From Echinarachnius parma (lineage: Eukaryota > Echinodermata > Echinoidea > Clypeasteroida > Echinarachniidae), in the NCBI GenBank assembly GCA_037951105.1, contig JBAMJV010001298.1, positions 1-64,000 of the forward strand: a DNA stretch of 64,000 nucleotides, written 5' to 3'. A program made the translations under genes and the position numbers. Numbering within the stretch: position 1 is the first letter of the stretch; every line of letters begins with the position of its first letter. Shown piece after piece: positions 10,801 to 22,354 of the stretch. The notes under the pieces were generated by a model. That model did not search any database and was not told the origin of the DNA. It saw nothing but the letters and a program-made list of their open reading frames with translations.

Positions 10801-13800
10801 ACTGACAATAGCCAGTCTAGTGGTTACATAACCCGCTTTGAAGTTGAATGAATAGCTATTGAAAGCTCTGAATAGACCGCCTTTCGTGGAGGTTCGCAGC
10901 GAGCAGTTTCTGTGATTTTTAAAAAGTGACCTGTAGTGATTCCATCGCATTTTTCTATTTTTTGGCAAAAGCAAACTTTTAATTTTTAAGATATGCTTTA
11001 TAAGGAGAATGATAGCTTATCTGTGTCTAAATATGATTCAATTTGATGCTATAGATTTTAGTGAGCATCGCTCTGAAAAAGTGATAAGTTTCTTTTGGAG
11101 CCCAGTTTATATATGCGCTGTTAGAAATTGAAAATAAAAGGAAGGTTCAGCATACTATATTGCGGAGTAAATTTAAATAACAGAATGCAGTCTATTATAC
11201 GTACATCTGAAAGATGCCATCCCAAAAGTGTGGAAATAAAAGGATGCAAAAACAGCATGTTTTGTAAATAAAAGTCTAGGTACAGGTGTCTGATAGCTTG
11301 TATAGCTTGCACATTATGCAAAAGAGTCAAATGTCACGCTTGCACATAAAGAAATAAAACCAGCACTAATAGTTAAATGATTATTATTGGAATTTGGAAA
11401 TGAATCTGTTAAATTATGTCCAGTATGTCGTCTTTTATTTGTATCACATAAATAAAAAAATGATTTACAAAATATGCATAATGATGTAATAGCCTGGTAA
11501 TGACAGTATAACTGTTCTCATGAAGATGACAAGAAAATGGTAATCAGAAAGAGAAAATGTGACCGGCCATAGCAAAACCCAGCACTTGTCTGTAATTCAT
11601 GTTTTGAAGAAATGGGCATTTTAAGTTCACACAATGTGTATAGAAGACCTATGATTGAAAAATTTTAACAATCATATCTTTGCCAATTGTTGACCAATTA
11701 GTTAGAACAAAGCATCAAATGAAAGCTTGTGATGAGGCCTTTGTAATGGTATGAAAATCTTCATTTTGATTTTTACCGACAAATGCCAGGTTTTGCTATA
11801 GCCGGTCACAAATAGTATTGAATGACTTGAAGTTGAATCTCTTGTTTGTTTTTCTTTCAGATGCTACCGGGCCACTGGACTTGCTTCGGCAGTGTGTTGA
11901 GAAGCGATGTAAGATCAGAGTCTGCATCCGTAGCTTCAAGGGACTCCGCAGCATCTGCATCGGCTATCTGGTGGCATTCGACAAACAGATGAACCTGGTA
12001 AAATAGACAATAATTGTCTAACATCTGTTGATTACATTTTTGATTGAGTTATTTTAGTTAAACAAAAAAATACTATATGCCATGGCACACCCGAAGCAGT
12101 TGGTTAAAGAATGTGGCCAAGTATCCCTTAGTATGTGAATGTGGTGTGGCAACATTGGTAGAGCGCGCGCTTTCCAATCCTGAGATCCCGGGTTCAAACC
12201 CTGCCCACCGCGTTTGTCCTTCGGCAAGACAATTTATCCACTATTGCTGCTCTCTACCCAGGAGTATAAATGGGTACTTGGTCGGGTGTTATTTAGCCTG
12301 GGCGCTATCATATGGCTGCCATTGGCTAGTATGCTCCCCGGGGAGTTGAGATGGTGCGCAAGATAATTGTGCGGGTTTGACCTGTACCTGATGACCAAGG
12401 GTAATAATAAGCGCATAGGGACATGCTTGTGCTTATGTGTTATGCGCTATATAAAAGTGGTTAATTATTATTAGTATACTTTTGGTGATTGGTCTATTTT
12501 TTATAATATATTATTTTTCAAGGGACAGGTTTCTGTAATTTGGTAAGAATGCAACTTAGCAGGCTTAACACTAGCACCAGCCTGATGGCCAAGGGCCAGT
12601 GGAAAGTGATGTTGGGCACAAGTCCAAAAGAACATTTTCAAATAGTCAAATTTGAGCGCCCTTATCGGGCAACTAGATTTTCAAATGTACAATGATAGAC
12701 TGAGAAAACTGAATATACAATTATATAATCGCTTTTTTAATACTAAACAGTTTACAGTTATCATAATTGTAGGGCCATTTAAAAATGTATTTTAGGCCAC
12801 CAACAATCGAGAGAAATGATTTTTACTGGACCCACTGGGCCACTAGCAATAGAGATAATGTTTTGCCCTGCTTACAGTTTATTGTTGTTGTTGTTGATGT
12901 TCTTGTTATCCAGGCAATGATGGATGTAGATGAAATCTACAAGAGGCCTTCTACGGGGAAGAGATTCCATCATGAAGAAAAGGTTACGTACTCAATGGTA
13001 GGTGCTATTCCGTTTCATTATTGCATGAAATGTACGCTCTATCAAGCACCTTACATAACTCTCTTTTAAAGGGATAGTTGAGCTTTGGTCAAACTTGATT
13101 TTAGTAACCAAAACCTGCACCATTACGGTACAAACTAATAGTTATAACTCTACCATGCTCGAAAGGTATACTCAATTACAAACGACTAAGTAAAAACCCT
13201 GTTATCATTCAAAAAGAGCTGTTACAACTCAAGAGGGTGCTCTCTAAAAAAATCATTGGTTTTGACCATTTTTCATACAAAATTGTGCATGTGATTTTTT
13301 TTTTTAATAATTATTAAATAGAGATATCAAAAACCTATTTTGATTTTTTTCAAAGAAGTCTATGAGCATTTTTTTCTTTTTTTTCTTCTAAAAAGTAAAA
13401 ATGTCCCCCAGCCGGTAGACTTATTAATAAAATATTTTGAAATCAAATTTTACAACTATGAGAGCATTCGAAAGGGAATGATTGTCATTTCACATGTTTT
13501 ATTCAATGAACTTTCAAATGGAATTAAAACCAACCAATTTGGTGTCAAGGGGCATTTTGGGAAGTACCAGTACTCCAGTGTACCTTAAAGTGTATTTCTT
13601 TGATTTAATTATTCTGGGTTCATAGCTTTACCCATTTTCATTTATCAGACTTTATCATTGCTCAGCTCTGACCAATATCTTCAAACTAACTTTGTCTTTA
13701 GTTTGTTGTTATTAAGTCACATTTGTGTAATGATGTCCTGTATTACTGTATATGTTTGTAGCTTGTGTGTATATCCTTGAAGGGATATAGAAAGAAATTC

Positions 13801-15750
13801 TCAAGGAGACAGGAGGTTCAGTTTTTTTCTCCTTTCCCTATTGGTACCACTCACTGAATAACTCACGTAGTACCTGCTTTATAAATAGTTGTGAATTTAC
13901 AAGGATCAATAAGATGAATTTTAATTTCAATGAAATATATTTAGTTTAAATATATACCTAGTAATCTAGATTGAATGTTGAATATGCCAATACATGTATA
14001 TTGCTTATTGTAATCTATTTGGATGTCTCTGGTTTGAATCTCGGAGAAACCCTATTTTCTTTGCTCATTTGTTATTTATATTATTTCCCTATATGTTTCC
14101 CTATATTTCCATTGATTTAGGCCCGATACAGAAGTTGTATAATATCTAAAGTACATACAGTGGAACCTCGTTATAACAAGGTCCTTGGGACCATGGAAAT
14201 TACCTTGTAACATCAGGTTTCTCATTATATCAGGGTAAAAAAAACAAAGAAATACAAAGAGCTGGGACCAGCAAAATAACCATGTTATAAGAGGGTTTTG
14301 TTATATCTGACCTCTTTATAACGAGGTTCCACTGTATTATTAAATGTTTTATTTATCAGACTTTTATCGATGGAAAAAAAGAAAAGGTCAATAGCATCTT
14401 TATAATATGGAGTTTTTTGTAATCCCTTTCCTCTCTTTTTCACAGATTCTGGCCAGTCTGAACCCTCAGAAGAAGGAAAAACAAGAACCAGCCCGCAAGG
14501 AGAAGTCAAAGAAAGAAATCAGAAAAGCAGAAGAAAAGAAGGTCTGCAAATTCTGCCAGATCATGCACGAGGCCATCCTGGAACAGGAGGTTGCCATGGT
14601 AACCAAACACCATGGCAACAAGTCATCGTTCAGTGACACTGAGGAGGGTAGCTTCACTGACACCAGCAGCGATGGCAGCAGCTGTAGCTCGCTGAGTGAC
14701 AGTGAGAGCATGACCAGTACATCAGGAGATCAGAGGTCAAAGGTCAAAAGCAGGGGTAGCACATCCAGTTCAAAGGGTGATCGAGGGTCAAAGGTGAAAG
14801 GGAAAGACAGTAAAGAGAGAATCACAAGAGTTGCTGTGAGGCGAATGACGGAATGTCCGAACGGTCATAAGAGAGAAGAGTCCGGGAAGAAAGCAGAGTC
14901 GGGACGCGCAGAAATGGGAAAGGACCAGAAGGGGTCATCACACATGAGGAACAAAAGTCATATTACTGATCTTGCCATGCAAGGGAGCCATGCTAGAGAG
15001 GAAAGCATGGAAACAGATAATACTGGGGAAAACTCAGGGATGAGAAGTACGAAGGATCCAGTGTTCAAGCAAACTACCTCAACCGCTTCCAGGAAAGACT
15101 CATCAGGGTTGTTGTCATCTTCACGACTCAAATCAGATGAAACGGACGCCAAAACAATGCCCTCTAGAATCACCCCCATAGTGCCTACCACTGTGTCTTC
15201 TGCACATGAATCCGTTGCAAGTAGTAAAGAAATGCCAATATCAGCAAGATCATCTTCCGGAGCAACAGAATTCAAGAAACCTGCTGCACAGTCTGTAGCA
15301 ACAAAGTCTTCCTCTGTAGTCCCACCTAAAGGTAAATCTGTTGGTGCATCTTCTGGTAGTGCTGGTGAAACAGCCCCATCAACATCTAGTCTGCATTCAG
15401 CATTCTCAAAAAGTCTAACGCTGAATCCCATGGCAAAGAGGGTTGGAGATAAGCCAAAGAATTCTGATGATAAGCCAAAAGTAGGTCCTAAGGGTCAACA
15501 GCAGGAGAAGATTGCTGGAAACAAGCCAAAGGAGGCTGATGTCAAGCCAAAGAAGTCTGAAGATAAGCCCAAGAAGGAGAAGGTCCACCTAGACCCAGTG
15601 ACTGGTAACAGGCTGATCCAGCCAGAGGAATTCAAGCGGCGCCATGTCAACCAACTCTTTGTCCGTGGAGACAACGTGGTCCTGGTTTCAGTGGAGAGTA
15701 GTCTGGTCACAACAGAAATTCCAAAACCAGGTTCAGTGACAGAAACTTGA
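7838..15750 (+). CDS. LSM11: LSM11, U7 snRNP-specific Sm-like protein (complete, 5 exons, 672 aa)
   Basis: Exons: 7838-8230, 10113-10212, 11861-11997, 12914-12997 and 14446-15750. All borders are AG/GT and all phases fit. LSm11 replaces an SmD protein in the U7 snRNP ring and helps recruit the histone pre-mRNA 3'-end cleavage machinery in the nucleus; its N-terminus contacts FLASH in known systems. Residues 1-60 hold the conserved SASFNPLKALY and CFNNIAEYESF blocks, followed by an Ala/Gly/Arg-rich (GRGRGQASGRGRGARAG) stretch. The Sm1 motif is at about 172-225 (KIRVCIRSFKGLRSICIGYLVAFD, interrupted by an intron just after QMNL, then AMMDVDEIYKRP). Sm2 is near the C-terminus at about 637-655 (HVNQLFVRGDNVVLVSVES). 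A long Sm1-Sm2 spacer is a hallmark of LSm11; here it is about 410 residues, Ser/Lys-rich, and makes the protein far longer than the 360-residue human form. The ATG at 7838 is preferred because the conserved N-terminal block follows it; an in-frame upstream ATG at 7799 would add 13 basic residues. Confidence 0.95.
8481..9048. mobile_element. TTAA-flanked MITE, family C (LSM11 intron 1)
   Basis: Bounded by TTAA on both sides with ends AAGGGGAATTCCACCCC and CCGGATTACCCCTT. It is 568 bp and AT-rich with no frame. A second, truncated copy is at 24576-25045. Confidence 0.7.
9334..9515. repeat. three tandem 61-bp units followed by an AACGTT-rich zone
   Basis: The phrase TTAGGTCCCGTAGGTCTTCG recurs at 61-bp spacing three times. 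From 9500 to 9740 the motif AACGTT/ACGTTT recurs many times and looks like a decayed element. A poly-C run precedes it. Confidence 0.85.
9904..9990 (+). pseudogene. diverged duplicate of LSM11 exon 2 (acceptor plus 5' part)
   Basis: After a T-rich tract and TTTTTAG, the sequence reads LQEKQIREKM..., aligning with true exon 2 (LREKQNREKT...). Further on, ATTCCAGAAGAAGAG parallels ATTCCAGAAGAGCAG in the exon, but indels shift the frame. It lies about 200 bp upstream of the real exon. A possible donor CAG|GTCTCT would make it a 42-nt in-frame mini-exon of 14 residues; the donor is weak, so decay is more likely. Confidence 0.7.
10567..11110. mobile_element. inverted-repeat element G with a nested inverted repeat (LSM11 intron 2)
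   Basis: Ends are ATAAACTGGGCTCCAAAAG and its reverse complement, continuing through AACTTATCACTT and the CAGAGCGA block (about 40 bp). A second inverted pair inside (about 10747-10931) is built on CACAGAAACTGCTCGC. No coding capacity. Confidence 0.82.
11558..11810. mobile_element. MITE family H
   Basis: Ends TGTGACCGGCCATAGCAAAA and the mirrored TTTTGCTATAGCCGGTCACA give an obvious ~20-bp terminal inverted repeat. The element is 253 bp. A related decayed end is at 33780-34015. Confidence 0.85.
12139..12475 (+). mobile_element. tRNA-derived SINE (LSM11 intron 3)
   Basis: The head has a box A-like TTGGTAGAGCGCG and a box B-like GGGTTCAAACCC about 45 bp apart, the RNA polymerase III promoter pair. 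The body ends in GCGCTATATAAAAG followed by a TTATTA tail, as in many marine invertebrate SINEs. The tRNA head is degenerate, so it is not a tRNA gene. Confidence 0.85.
13066..13390. mobile_element. truncated TTAA MITE, family B (LSM11 intron 4)
   Basis: Starts TTAAAGGGATAGTTGAG and runs collinear with the reverse strand of the complete copy at 30068-30630 for about 320 bp, then homology stops. No mirrored right end is present. Confidence 0.72.
14157..14334. mobile_element. MITE family E, CAGTGGAACCTCGTTATAA ends
   Basis: About 178 bp between TA dinucleotides, with terminal inverted repeat CAGTGGAACCTCGTTATAA. The TA flanks and AC-rich ends fit a Tc1/mariner-type superfamily (inference). Further copies are at 18412-18540 and 34656-34832. 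The minisatellite at 31805-33608 contains this terminus. Confidence 0.82.
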
Positions 15751-15975
15751 AATATTATGTTTGGTTTGAATAATTTGCGAAATGTAAACTCAATATAAAG
15801 AAGTTTAGTTATAATACTCGTGAAATTTTGTCATGTCAAAACCAGATAAGCGGATATTAACTTCATACAAATGCCAAAACCTGATGTACTATGTAAAAAT
15901 GTACTATTGAAACTTGTTTTTTTGTATATATTTTACCTTTTTGGGGCGGGGTGGGGGCTTGTGACATTATTTCTT

Positions 15976-15991
15976 AATAAAAGCAATAAAA
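15976..15991 (+). terminator. LSM11 polyadenylation signal
   Basis: AATAAAAGCAATAAAA lies about 225 bp after the LSM11 stop, giving two overlapping AATAAA signals, followed by a T-rich/TG-rich stretch (TTGTATTTTGTTTTATGTG). Confidence 0.6.
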
Positions 15992-16271
15992 AAGACTTGT
16001 ATTTTGTTTTATGTGAAATTTATACAAGAAGACCCTAAGATTACACCCTGAGCAGAATCTTTTTTTAGAAGATTTTTTTTTTTTTTAATGCAAGATATTG
16101 ACATAGGTGGCAATGCTAAATGGAAGCATGGAATTTTGAAACTTTTGATTTGAGCAATTCATTAGAGGAGAACTTATGCCATGCTTCTTATTTGTGGCTT
16201 TCTTCTAGATCTTCCAAAGGGATAAAGAAATGATTAACTTTCACTTTCATCTTGTTTAACTTGATAAGCTT

Positions 16272-17051
16272 TTAACCCTAAAAGGGCCGGGCTATTTGAG
16301 GTCTTCAGCAGGCCGGGGGGGGGGGGGGCCATTATGGCCCCCCCCCTAAGATCTCGGCCGCGGAGCGGCTGATCGCCGTGAAAATTTGCACGCATGATAA
16401 GTGAAGTGTATAGAATACAATGGTAATTTTTTTAAAATTTGAAAAATTCATTAATTTGCATATTTATGGTAATTAATGCAAATAAGTCATGAAATTCATA
16501 TTTTTACCCATAAATCATATATTATTCATAATTAAACTCTGGTTTTCACTACATATATTCTTTAGAGTATGTGGAATAATAATACGACAAAAAAATTAGG
16601 AAGAGCCAGGTTCTTCCTTATGTTTTCTATTGTTTTGATAATTTCTTATGTATTTCTTTGTTTTTTTAAACTTATGTATTTTATTGTTTTTGTTGTTTAT
16701 TTTATTTCTAACTATAATTTAAGTATTTTGAACCCCCAAAACAACATATAAATGTAAACAACACTGAATAACCAATGATAAACCTCATTTTACGAAAATT
16801 GATATTTCCATATGTTTTGTACACAAATCACGAAATTGAGCGATTTTCGGGCTGACATGCATAGACAAAAGGTCACGTGACTTTGTAACGGTATGTCCGA
16901 TTTTCGAAATTTTTGTTTTAAAATGTGCGCAAGACCCGAAAGAAAAATGTCACGGAGCAGCGGCGCGTCATCTTACAGCGTTTTGGAGCAATACAAAAAA
17001 TCGTGGAGGGGGGGCCATTATGGCCCCCCCCCCCCCGGCCCTATTAGGGTT
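16272..17051. mobile_element. element I with AACCCTAAAAGGGCCGG ends and inner poly-G/C hairpins
   Basis: Ends TAACCCTAAAAGGGCCGG and GGCCCTATTAGGGTTGA mirror each other. Just inside each end is a poly-G run, GGCCATTATGGCC and a poly-C run, making strong local hairpins. No transposase is seen. Confidence 0.72.
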
Positions 17052-17535
17052 GATTCAATACAATTTTGCAGAAAAATTACTATGAATAAATTGTTGATCT
17101 GTTTTCCTGTTTTGGGTAAGTGCACCTGTATGGGCGTGCACATTTTTGTTTAGGGATGTCTGTATTTTGAAAATACTAATTTATTACAATTGAGAATTCA
17201 ATACAAAAAATAAATACAAAGAAAGTGAAGTTATTACTCATCGTGAATGAAAATATAGCTAAGCTCTGTTAGGACAATCAATTACACCTTATTTATGCCA
17301 TGAAGTTAAAAAACAAAGAGTAATTTGTATTCTTTTCAGTTTAATGGGAGTTTACTTGAAAGCCTAAAAGAATACATTTTTTTTAAATTTAATTTATACA
17401 GATTATATCTTTTTAAGACATGTTAGTATTTCTCAAGAAACAACCTGTCAAAAATGTTTTAATCTGAACCAGAATTCATACCTTTTTCAATTGTATCTTT
17501 AAAATAGTTCATGAAAATATATTTTTACAGTTAAA
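17052..17535. other. AT-rich intergenic stretch, no feature seen
   Basis: No credible exon, RNA gene or clear repeat structure was recognised here. Confidence 0.5.
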
Positions 17536-18155
17536 GAAATAATTGTTATCATTATAATGTTTTATCTAATTTTAACAATTTTTTCTGAAGATGTATAAGA
17601 AATGTGATAATGGTTCTATTATGTTATAAGAATGGGACGAAAACCATTCTAAACTAATGTACACCCAAAGAAACTAATGTACATGAATATTTTATGATAG
17701 TTATTTTCCATATGAGATTATTACATTTGTAAAGTGTATCACTTAGTCTTACAAGATGGGTCTTGGTAGAAATATATGTCCTTGTATCCTGGGGGAGTTG
17801 CATAAAGACTTTCAATTAATCGCAAAGTTGAGATTGATTGCAAGTAATAAAATATGTACATTTGAGCCAATCAGGTTCGCGCCTTTAGACGCATTTTCAG
17901 GCTTGCAACTGATTGCAACTCTTTTTATGGAACACCCCTCCCCTGGCCCCATAACATAAAGATATACAATTAATTGTATATTTAATTGTAAATCTATATG
18001 CTATGGGGCCCCGATTCAAATCAAATGTTTTTATTTGATGGAGGTTTGTTACATGGGCATTCTGTATAAAAATTCACTTTTATTAATTCAAAGTCGAAAG
18101 AAATATATTATGTACAATGCATTTAGTTTTATGTATATGTACATCAAAACTTCCC

Positions 18156-18303
18156 GGCCCCATTGCAGAAAGAGATTCAATCGATAGTAAGTTAAAATTA
18201 ATTGTAAATCAGATCATGTGTTCTACATGCACCAATCTGATTGGTTGAAACGCGCAAAGTTTCTGACTTACAATCAAGTTTATCTCTTTCTGCAACGGGA
18301 CCC
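18156..18303. mobile_element. MITE family D (GGCCCCATTGCAGAAAGAGAT ends)
   Basis: Near-palindromic 148-bp element with ends GGCCCCATTGCAGAAAGAGA and TCTCTTTCTGCAACGGGACC. The second copy is at 35858-36023. The inner CAATCTGATTGGTTGAAACGCG block is shared. Confidence 0.85.
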
Positions 18304-18411
18304 TTATGTCATTAAATTCAAACCTGTCTACGAAGACCGCCAAAGTGTCATATAAGAGGTAGTTTTTACATACAGGTGGTACTTTCATGGTCGAAAGAAG
18401 ACTATTAAAAC

Positions 18412-18540
18412 CAGTGGAACCTCGTTATGATGAGGCCATGAGTTATATTAGGGTGAAAATACAGAATTTGTACCAGTAAAATTACCTTGTTATAAGAGGG
18501 ATTTCCTATATCAAAGGTTGTTTTAGTTAGGTTCCACTGT
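18412..18540. mobile_element. MITE family E, second copy
   Basis: CAGTGGAACCTCGTTATGA at the left and GTTAGGTTCCACTGT at the right, 129 bp, in segmental duplication copy 1. Confidence 0.8.
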
Positions 18541-18762
18541 AGTAAAGATATGGATTGGAACCTGAAGTAATTTGGTGTATTTAAATGAAGGCACCAATAC
18601 ATACCAACATCAAGAAATAATTTTGTCTATTTGTCTCCTTATTCTAGTATTGACTAATTCAATTATGTCAGCTTCACTAAAATTTTCAACACCATTGTTC
18701 ACATAAACCTCATCAAAATTTACTCACACAATACACATGCACACAACGAGTGGAATGCACAC

Positions 18763-19034
18763 TAAAAGAGTGGTCGCATTGAACACGACTCCCCACGAAT
18801 GCAGTACGCATTGGTACAAATCTATGGCAAGCCGTTTTGACATTTATTCCTATTTCTTGATATCAATTTTTTTGCATTTTTTTCAAGAATGCATTTCTTG
18901 ATATCAAGAATTTGATTTCTTGATATCAAGAAATAGGAATAATTGTTAAAAACGGCTTGCCATTATATTTGTACCAATGCGTACTGCATTCGCGGGTCTA
19001 GTCGTGGGGTCGTGTCCAATGTGACCACTCCTTA
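18763..19034. mobile_element. foldback element S with ~75-bp arms
   Basis: Long inverted arms start at AGAGTGGTCGCATTGAACAC and mirror to GTGTCCAATGTGACCACTC, passing through ATGGCAAGCCGTTTT. The centre holds three TTCTTGATATCAAGAA-like palindromes. It is absent from the paralogous segment near 34.0 kb, so it inserted after duplication. Confidence 0.8.
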
Positions 19035-19900
19035 AATAACGAGTATTCTAAACAAAAAAGCTTTTATTTTGTAGCACTTTAATCATGAAAAGTGGAAATC
19101 AGTTAACTTTTCATCAAGCATAAAGAAAAATGGTTTCAAAATATAATTCAGCTCACAAATATTACACAAAATCTGTCATCTCATTTTAGAGCACTCGTTG
19201 ACAATACCAGTCATACAAACATGTAATATTAAATAATATTGATAATAAAGTGACCCATATAAATAATCTTTAAAGCGGATATTTTAACTTTCATTTCTCA
19301 TTTTCCCAAACATAATAAAATAGAGTAAACAACAATGAGTTTTCACTGTATATGCTTTTAAGTTTAGGCTTTCCATGTTTTCACAGATATCAGTGAATAA
19401 GGCAAACTGAAAGTATTATGTCATTATTTTATATTGCGCTAACAAATAAATGATATGAGATAAAAACATATTTTCATGTTGCTTGTAAACAAAAATTGGG
19501 CCGCCATCGCAAGTATACAGATAAATTATTTCAGTAAAAAAATGCAATGAATATAAATACAAATTTTAAAAAAAAAAAATTCTTCAAGTCTGCCCTTTTT
19601 TTACATACAAAGTGTATAATTTTAATTTTGAAAGCTATGTTATTGCATAATCAGATCTTAAAAATTGACTAAGCCTGCAATTGCTTGCATATTACAACTC
19701 GCATATTAAATGGCATAATAAAATGTATGTACATGTAAATATATATAAATCGGCAAGAATTAAACCAAACAATACAAAAGTTGCCATTTCAACTTGACAT
19801 AATACATACAATTGTAGAAAGTAAAACAATAATGACATTTTGTTCAATCAGCATATTATTTTCTTAAAGAAAACAAAATAAAAGTATGAAATAACTTCTT

Positions 19901-20660
19901 ATGAAAGTAATGTTCTATAAATTATTCATGATATTCAAATGAAATCACTTTGGTCTCATGTTTGCTTAGTTCCTAGAGCATGCAAAACCCATGTCTTTTT
20001 ACCCGCACAGTGTTACCATAGATATTGATGTTCATAATTTGATTGATTTTTTTCTTTCCAATTGTAAATATTGGTAGAATACTGGTTTGAGACAAGTTTG
20101 TTCTGAACATTTATATTTCATTTTGAACTTTCATATTGAAAAACACCCTCCGACTGTCACGGTGTTACCTTGGAATTGTCCAGTAGCGTTATTTTCGTAC
20201 ACGAAAATGAATGAACTAAAATTAGTTAATAAACTTGCTCATCTAATCAATGTTTTCAATCAAATTTTAACGTTTGCTGCAAATTCTCCATTTCCAATAC
20301 ATTTTTTGAAAATAATCCACAGGATAAGAGCTTATCTTTTTACATAGTTTATAAATGTAACATTTTTGTTCTCGAAATTACGGGAAAAATGCTGATTACT
20401 AAAGTGCAGATTAAAATATAGACAATCCCACTTGATATGTAAAAACTGAACAAGAAATTGTATTCTTTATAAAGCTAATTGAAATAAATCAGATTGAAGA
20501 GTTATTTCTACCAAAGGAAATACATACTGTGAACAATTATTTCACTATTATTTTTTTTTTTCTTCAATATTTCTTGTCTTCATGAAAACCATTCATAATG
20601 TAATTAAAGGGATCTAGATGGTAAGTTTGTTGACTTGTACAAAAATGAAGGGTTGATAAA
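19901..20660. other. AT-rich intergenic stretch, no gene seen
   Basis: A MITE A terminal fragment (AAAGGGATCTAGATGGTAAG) lies near 20607. An 86-residue open frame at 20087-20347 shows no domain and is probably chance. Confidence 0.5.
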
Positions 20661-20667
20661 ATCGGGG

Positions 20668-21471
20668 GGGGGGGGGGGGGGGGGGGGGGGCACTCAAATT
20701 ATTTTTTGACGGGGGTGTGCTGCACGGATATCTAAATAGGGGTCTTAGGGTCTTAGGAGCTGACTACAAGCACAAAATATTGGGTCTTTGGAGCTACAAA
20801 AACCCTGAAACGGGAGTTAAAGGGATCTAGTAACTTTGTTGACATGTGCAAAAAGTGATGAATGGTTGACGCAATGGGCATTGTGTGAAAATTTCAAGTC
20901 AAATGGGACATTGCATGGCCAAGTAATGAGCGAAAATGCAAAGTGATATTCGCTAACTCACTGCACTTACTTTGTACACGATTTCAAAACTCCACCTGAG
21001 TTTTTCTTATCTGAATACTTCGATCGTACATATCTTTGTAACGAAACAGAAATTTGAAAAACCGAAACCTGTCCCATGATTTTATTGTTAATACAAATAC
21101 AACAAGGTATGAGGGAACCGCAAGAATTACAATTTTTATTTTGAGGATTTGGACAATGTTACTAAGTCCCTTTAAGGGGTCTAAGGAGCAGACTAAAACT
21201 ACAAAATACAGGTAAAATACATGAACTTGGAGCTACCAAAGACCTACGGAAACCCTCAAATAGTGGTCGCGGAGCTGACTAGAAGAAGAATAATGGACTT
21301 GGCGCTACACAACTACCTAACCAAGTCATTCCGGGGGTCTATGGAGCAGCAATTTTTGAAAATCTGGTATCTTGAGAGCGGCAATCGGGTATGGAAACGG
21401 GGGTCTTGTAAGCGGCACATACCCGTCTTACATTATACATGAGTGCCCCCCCCCCCCCCCCCCCCCCCTGG
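20668..21471. mobile_element. element Q with poly-G/poly-C ends, interrupted by MITE A
   Basis: Starts at a long G run followed by GCACTCAAATTATTTTTTGA and ends ACATGAGTGCCCCC plus a C run. The opposite-orientation copy at 55656-56065 is uninterrupted and matches both halves. Confidence 0.8.
20817..21175. mobile_element. MITE family A inserted in element Q with TTAA target duplication
   Basis: TTAA at 20817-20820 and 21172-21175 flank the element. Left end AGGGATCTAGTAACTTTG, right end CAATGTTACTAAGTCCCT. Comparison with the empty site in element Q near 55938 shows one TTAA there, so the duplication is demonstrated within the window. Confidence 0.9.
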
Positions 21472-21589
21472 ATGCCCCTGCTATCACATGATTTTAATAA
21501 CAAGCCCAAATTAACATGCACATAATTAATTCTGTGTTCACTCAATTACAACCAGATCTTGAGATATCACCATTACAAGCTATTTTGTG

Positions 21590-22345
21590 CATATGAAATG
21601 AGTCCTGTGACCTTGACCTTTCACATCATGACCCCCAAGCCATACGGCTACATTGGCTCGATTCAGGTACCAAGTTTGGTTGAAATCTGACATTCAGTTC
21701 TTGAGTTTTTACAATTACAAGCTATTTATGCAATCCTGTGACCTTGACCTCTGACCTCATGACCCCAGAATTGTATGGCTACATTGGCTCCCTATGATTC
21801 GGGTACCAAGTGTGATTAAAATCTGACGTTCAATTTTTGGGTTTATACAATTACAAGCGATTTTTGCATATATATATAATGAGTCCTGTGACCTTGACCT
21901 ATGACCACATGACCCCCAAATTGTACATGACTACATTGGCTCTATAATACATTTAGGTATTGATTGAAATATGGCATTCAGTTCTTGAGATTGAAATATG
22001 GCATTCAGTTCTTGAGATTACAAGCGATTTTTGCATATATATATAATGAGTCCTGTGACCTTGACCTATGACCACATGACCCCCAAATTGTACATGACTA
22101 CATTGGCTCTATAATACATTTAGGTATTGATTGAAATATGGCATTCAGTTCTTGAGATTATGCCATTACAAGCTACTTTTGCATATATAATGATCCATGT
22201 GACCTTGACCTTTGACCTCATGACCCCCAAAATCTAATCAGATTATTGTCACCCCGATATGTATACTTCAAGTAAGTTTGAAATTGATCCGTCAAGAGAA
22301 AGGGACGGCAGGACAGACGGACTTGTAACCCAAAACATAATGCTT
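21590..22345. repeat. tandem ~140-bp repeat family U with TGACCTTGACCTTTGACC motifs
   Basis: About five units, each carrying TGTGACCTTGACCT[T/A]TGACC and CATGACCCCCAAA, then TTGGCTC and a GAAATCTGACATTCAGTTCTTGAG segment. The array ends in GGGACGGCAGGACAGACGG and abuts the stop codon of the TPR gene, so it probably lies in its 3' region. A second array is at 51255-52145. Confidence 0.85.
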
Positions 22346-22354
22346 AATACCCCG

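Larger units (their letters stand above)
17536..19900. repeat. segmental duplication copy 1 (paralogous to 31380-35300)
   Basis: Several anchor stretches occur in the same order and orientation in both places: TTCTGAAGATGTA..., CACCCAAAGAAA, the GTTGCAxxxx-element, GTCTCCTTATTCTAGTATTG, TTTTCATCAAGCATAA, and AATTCAGCTCACAAATAT. Divergence is moderate with indels. Copy 1 contains a single intact MITE E at the site where copy 2 has the minisatellite. No gene is visible in either copy. Confidence 0.8.

Noticed and set aside
14958..15431. 157-codon minus-strand frame opposite LSM11 exon 5
   Set aside because: Antisense shadow of a well-supported coding exon.
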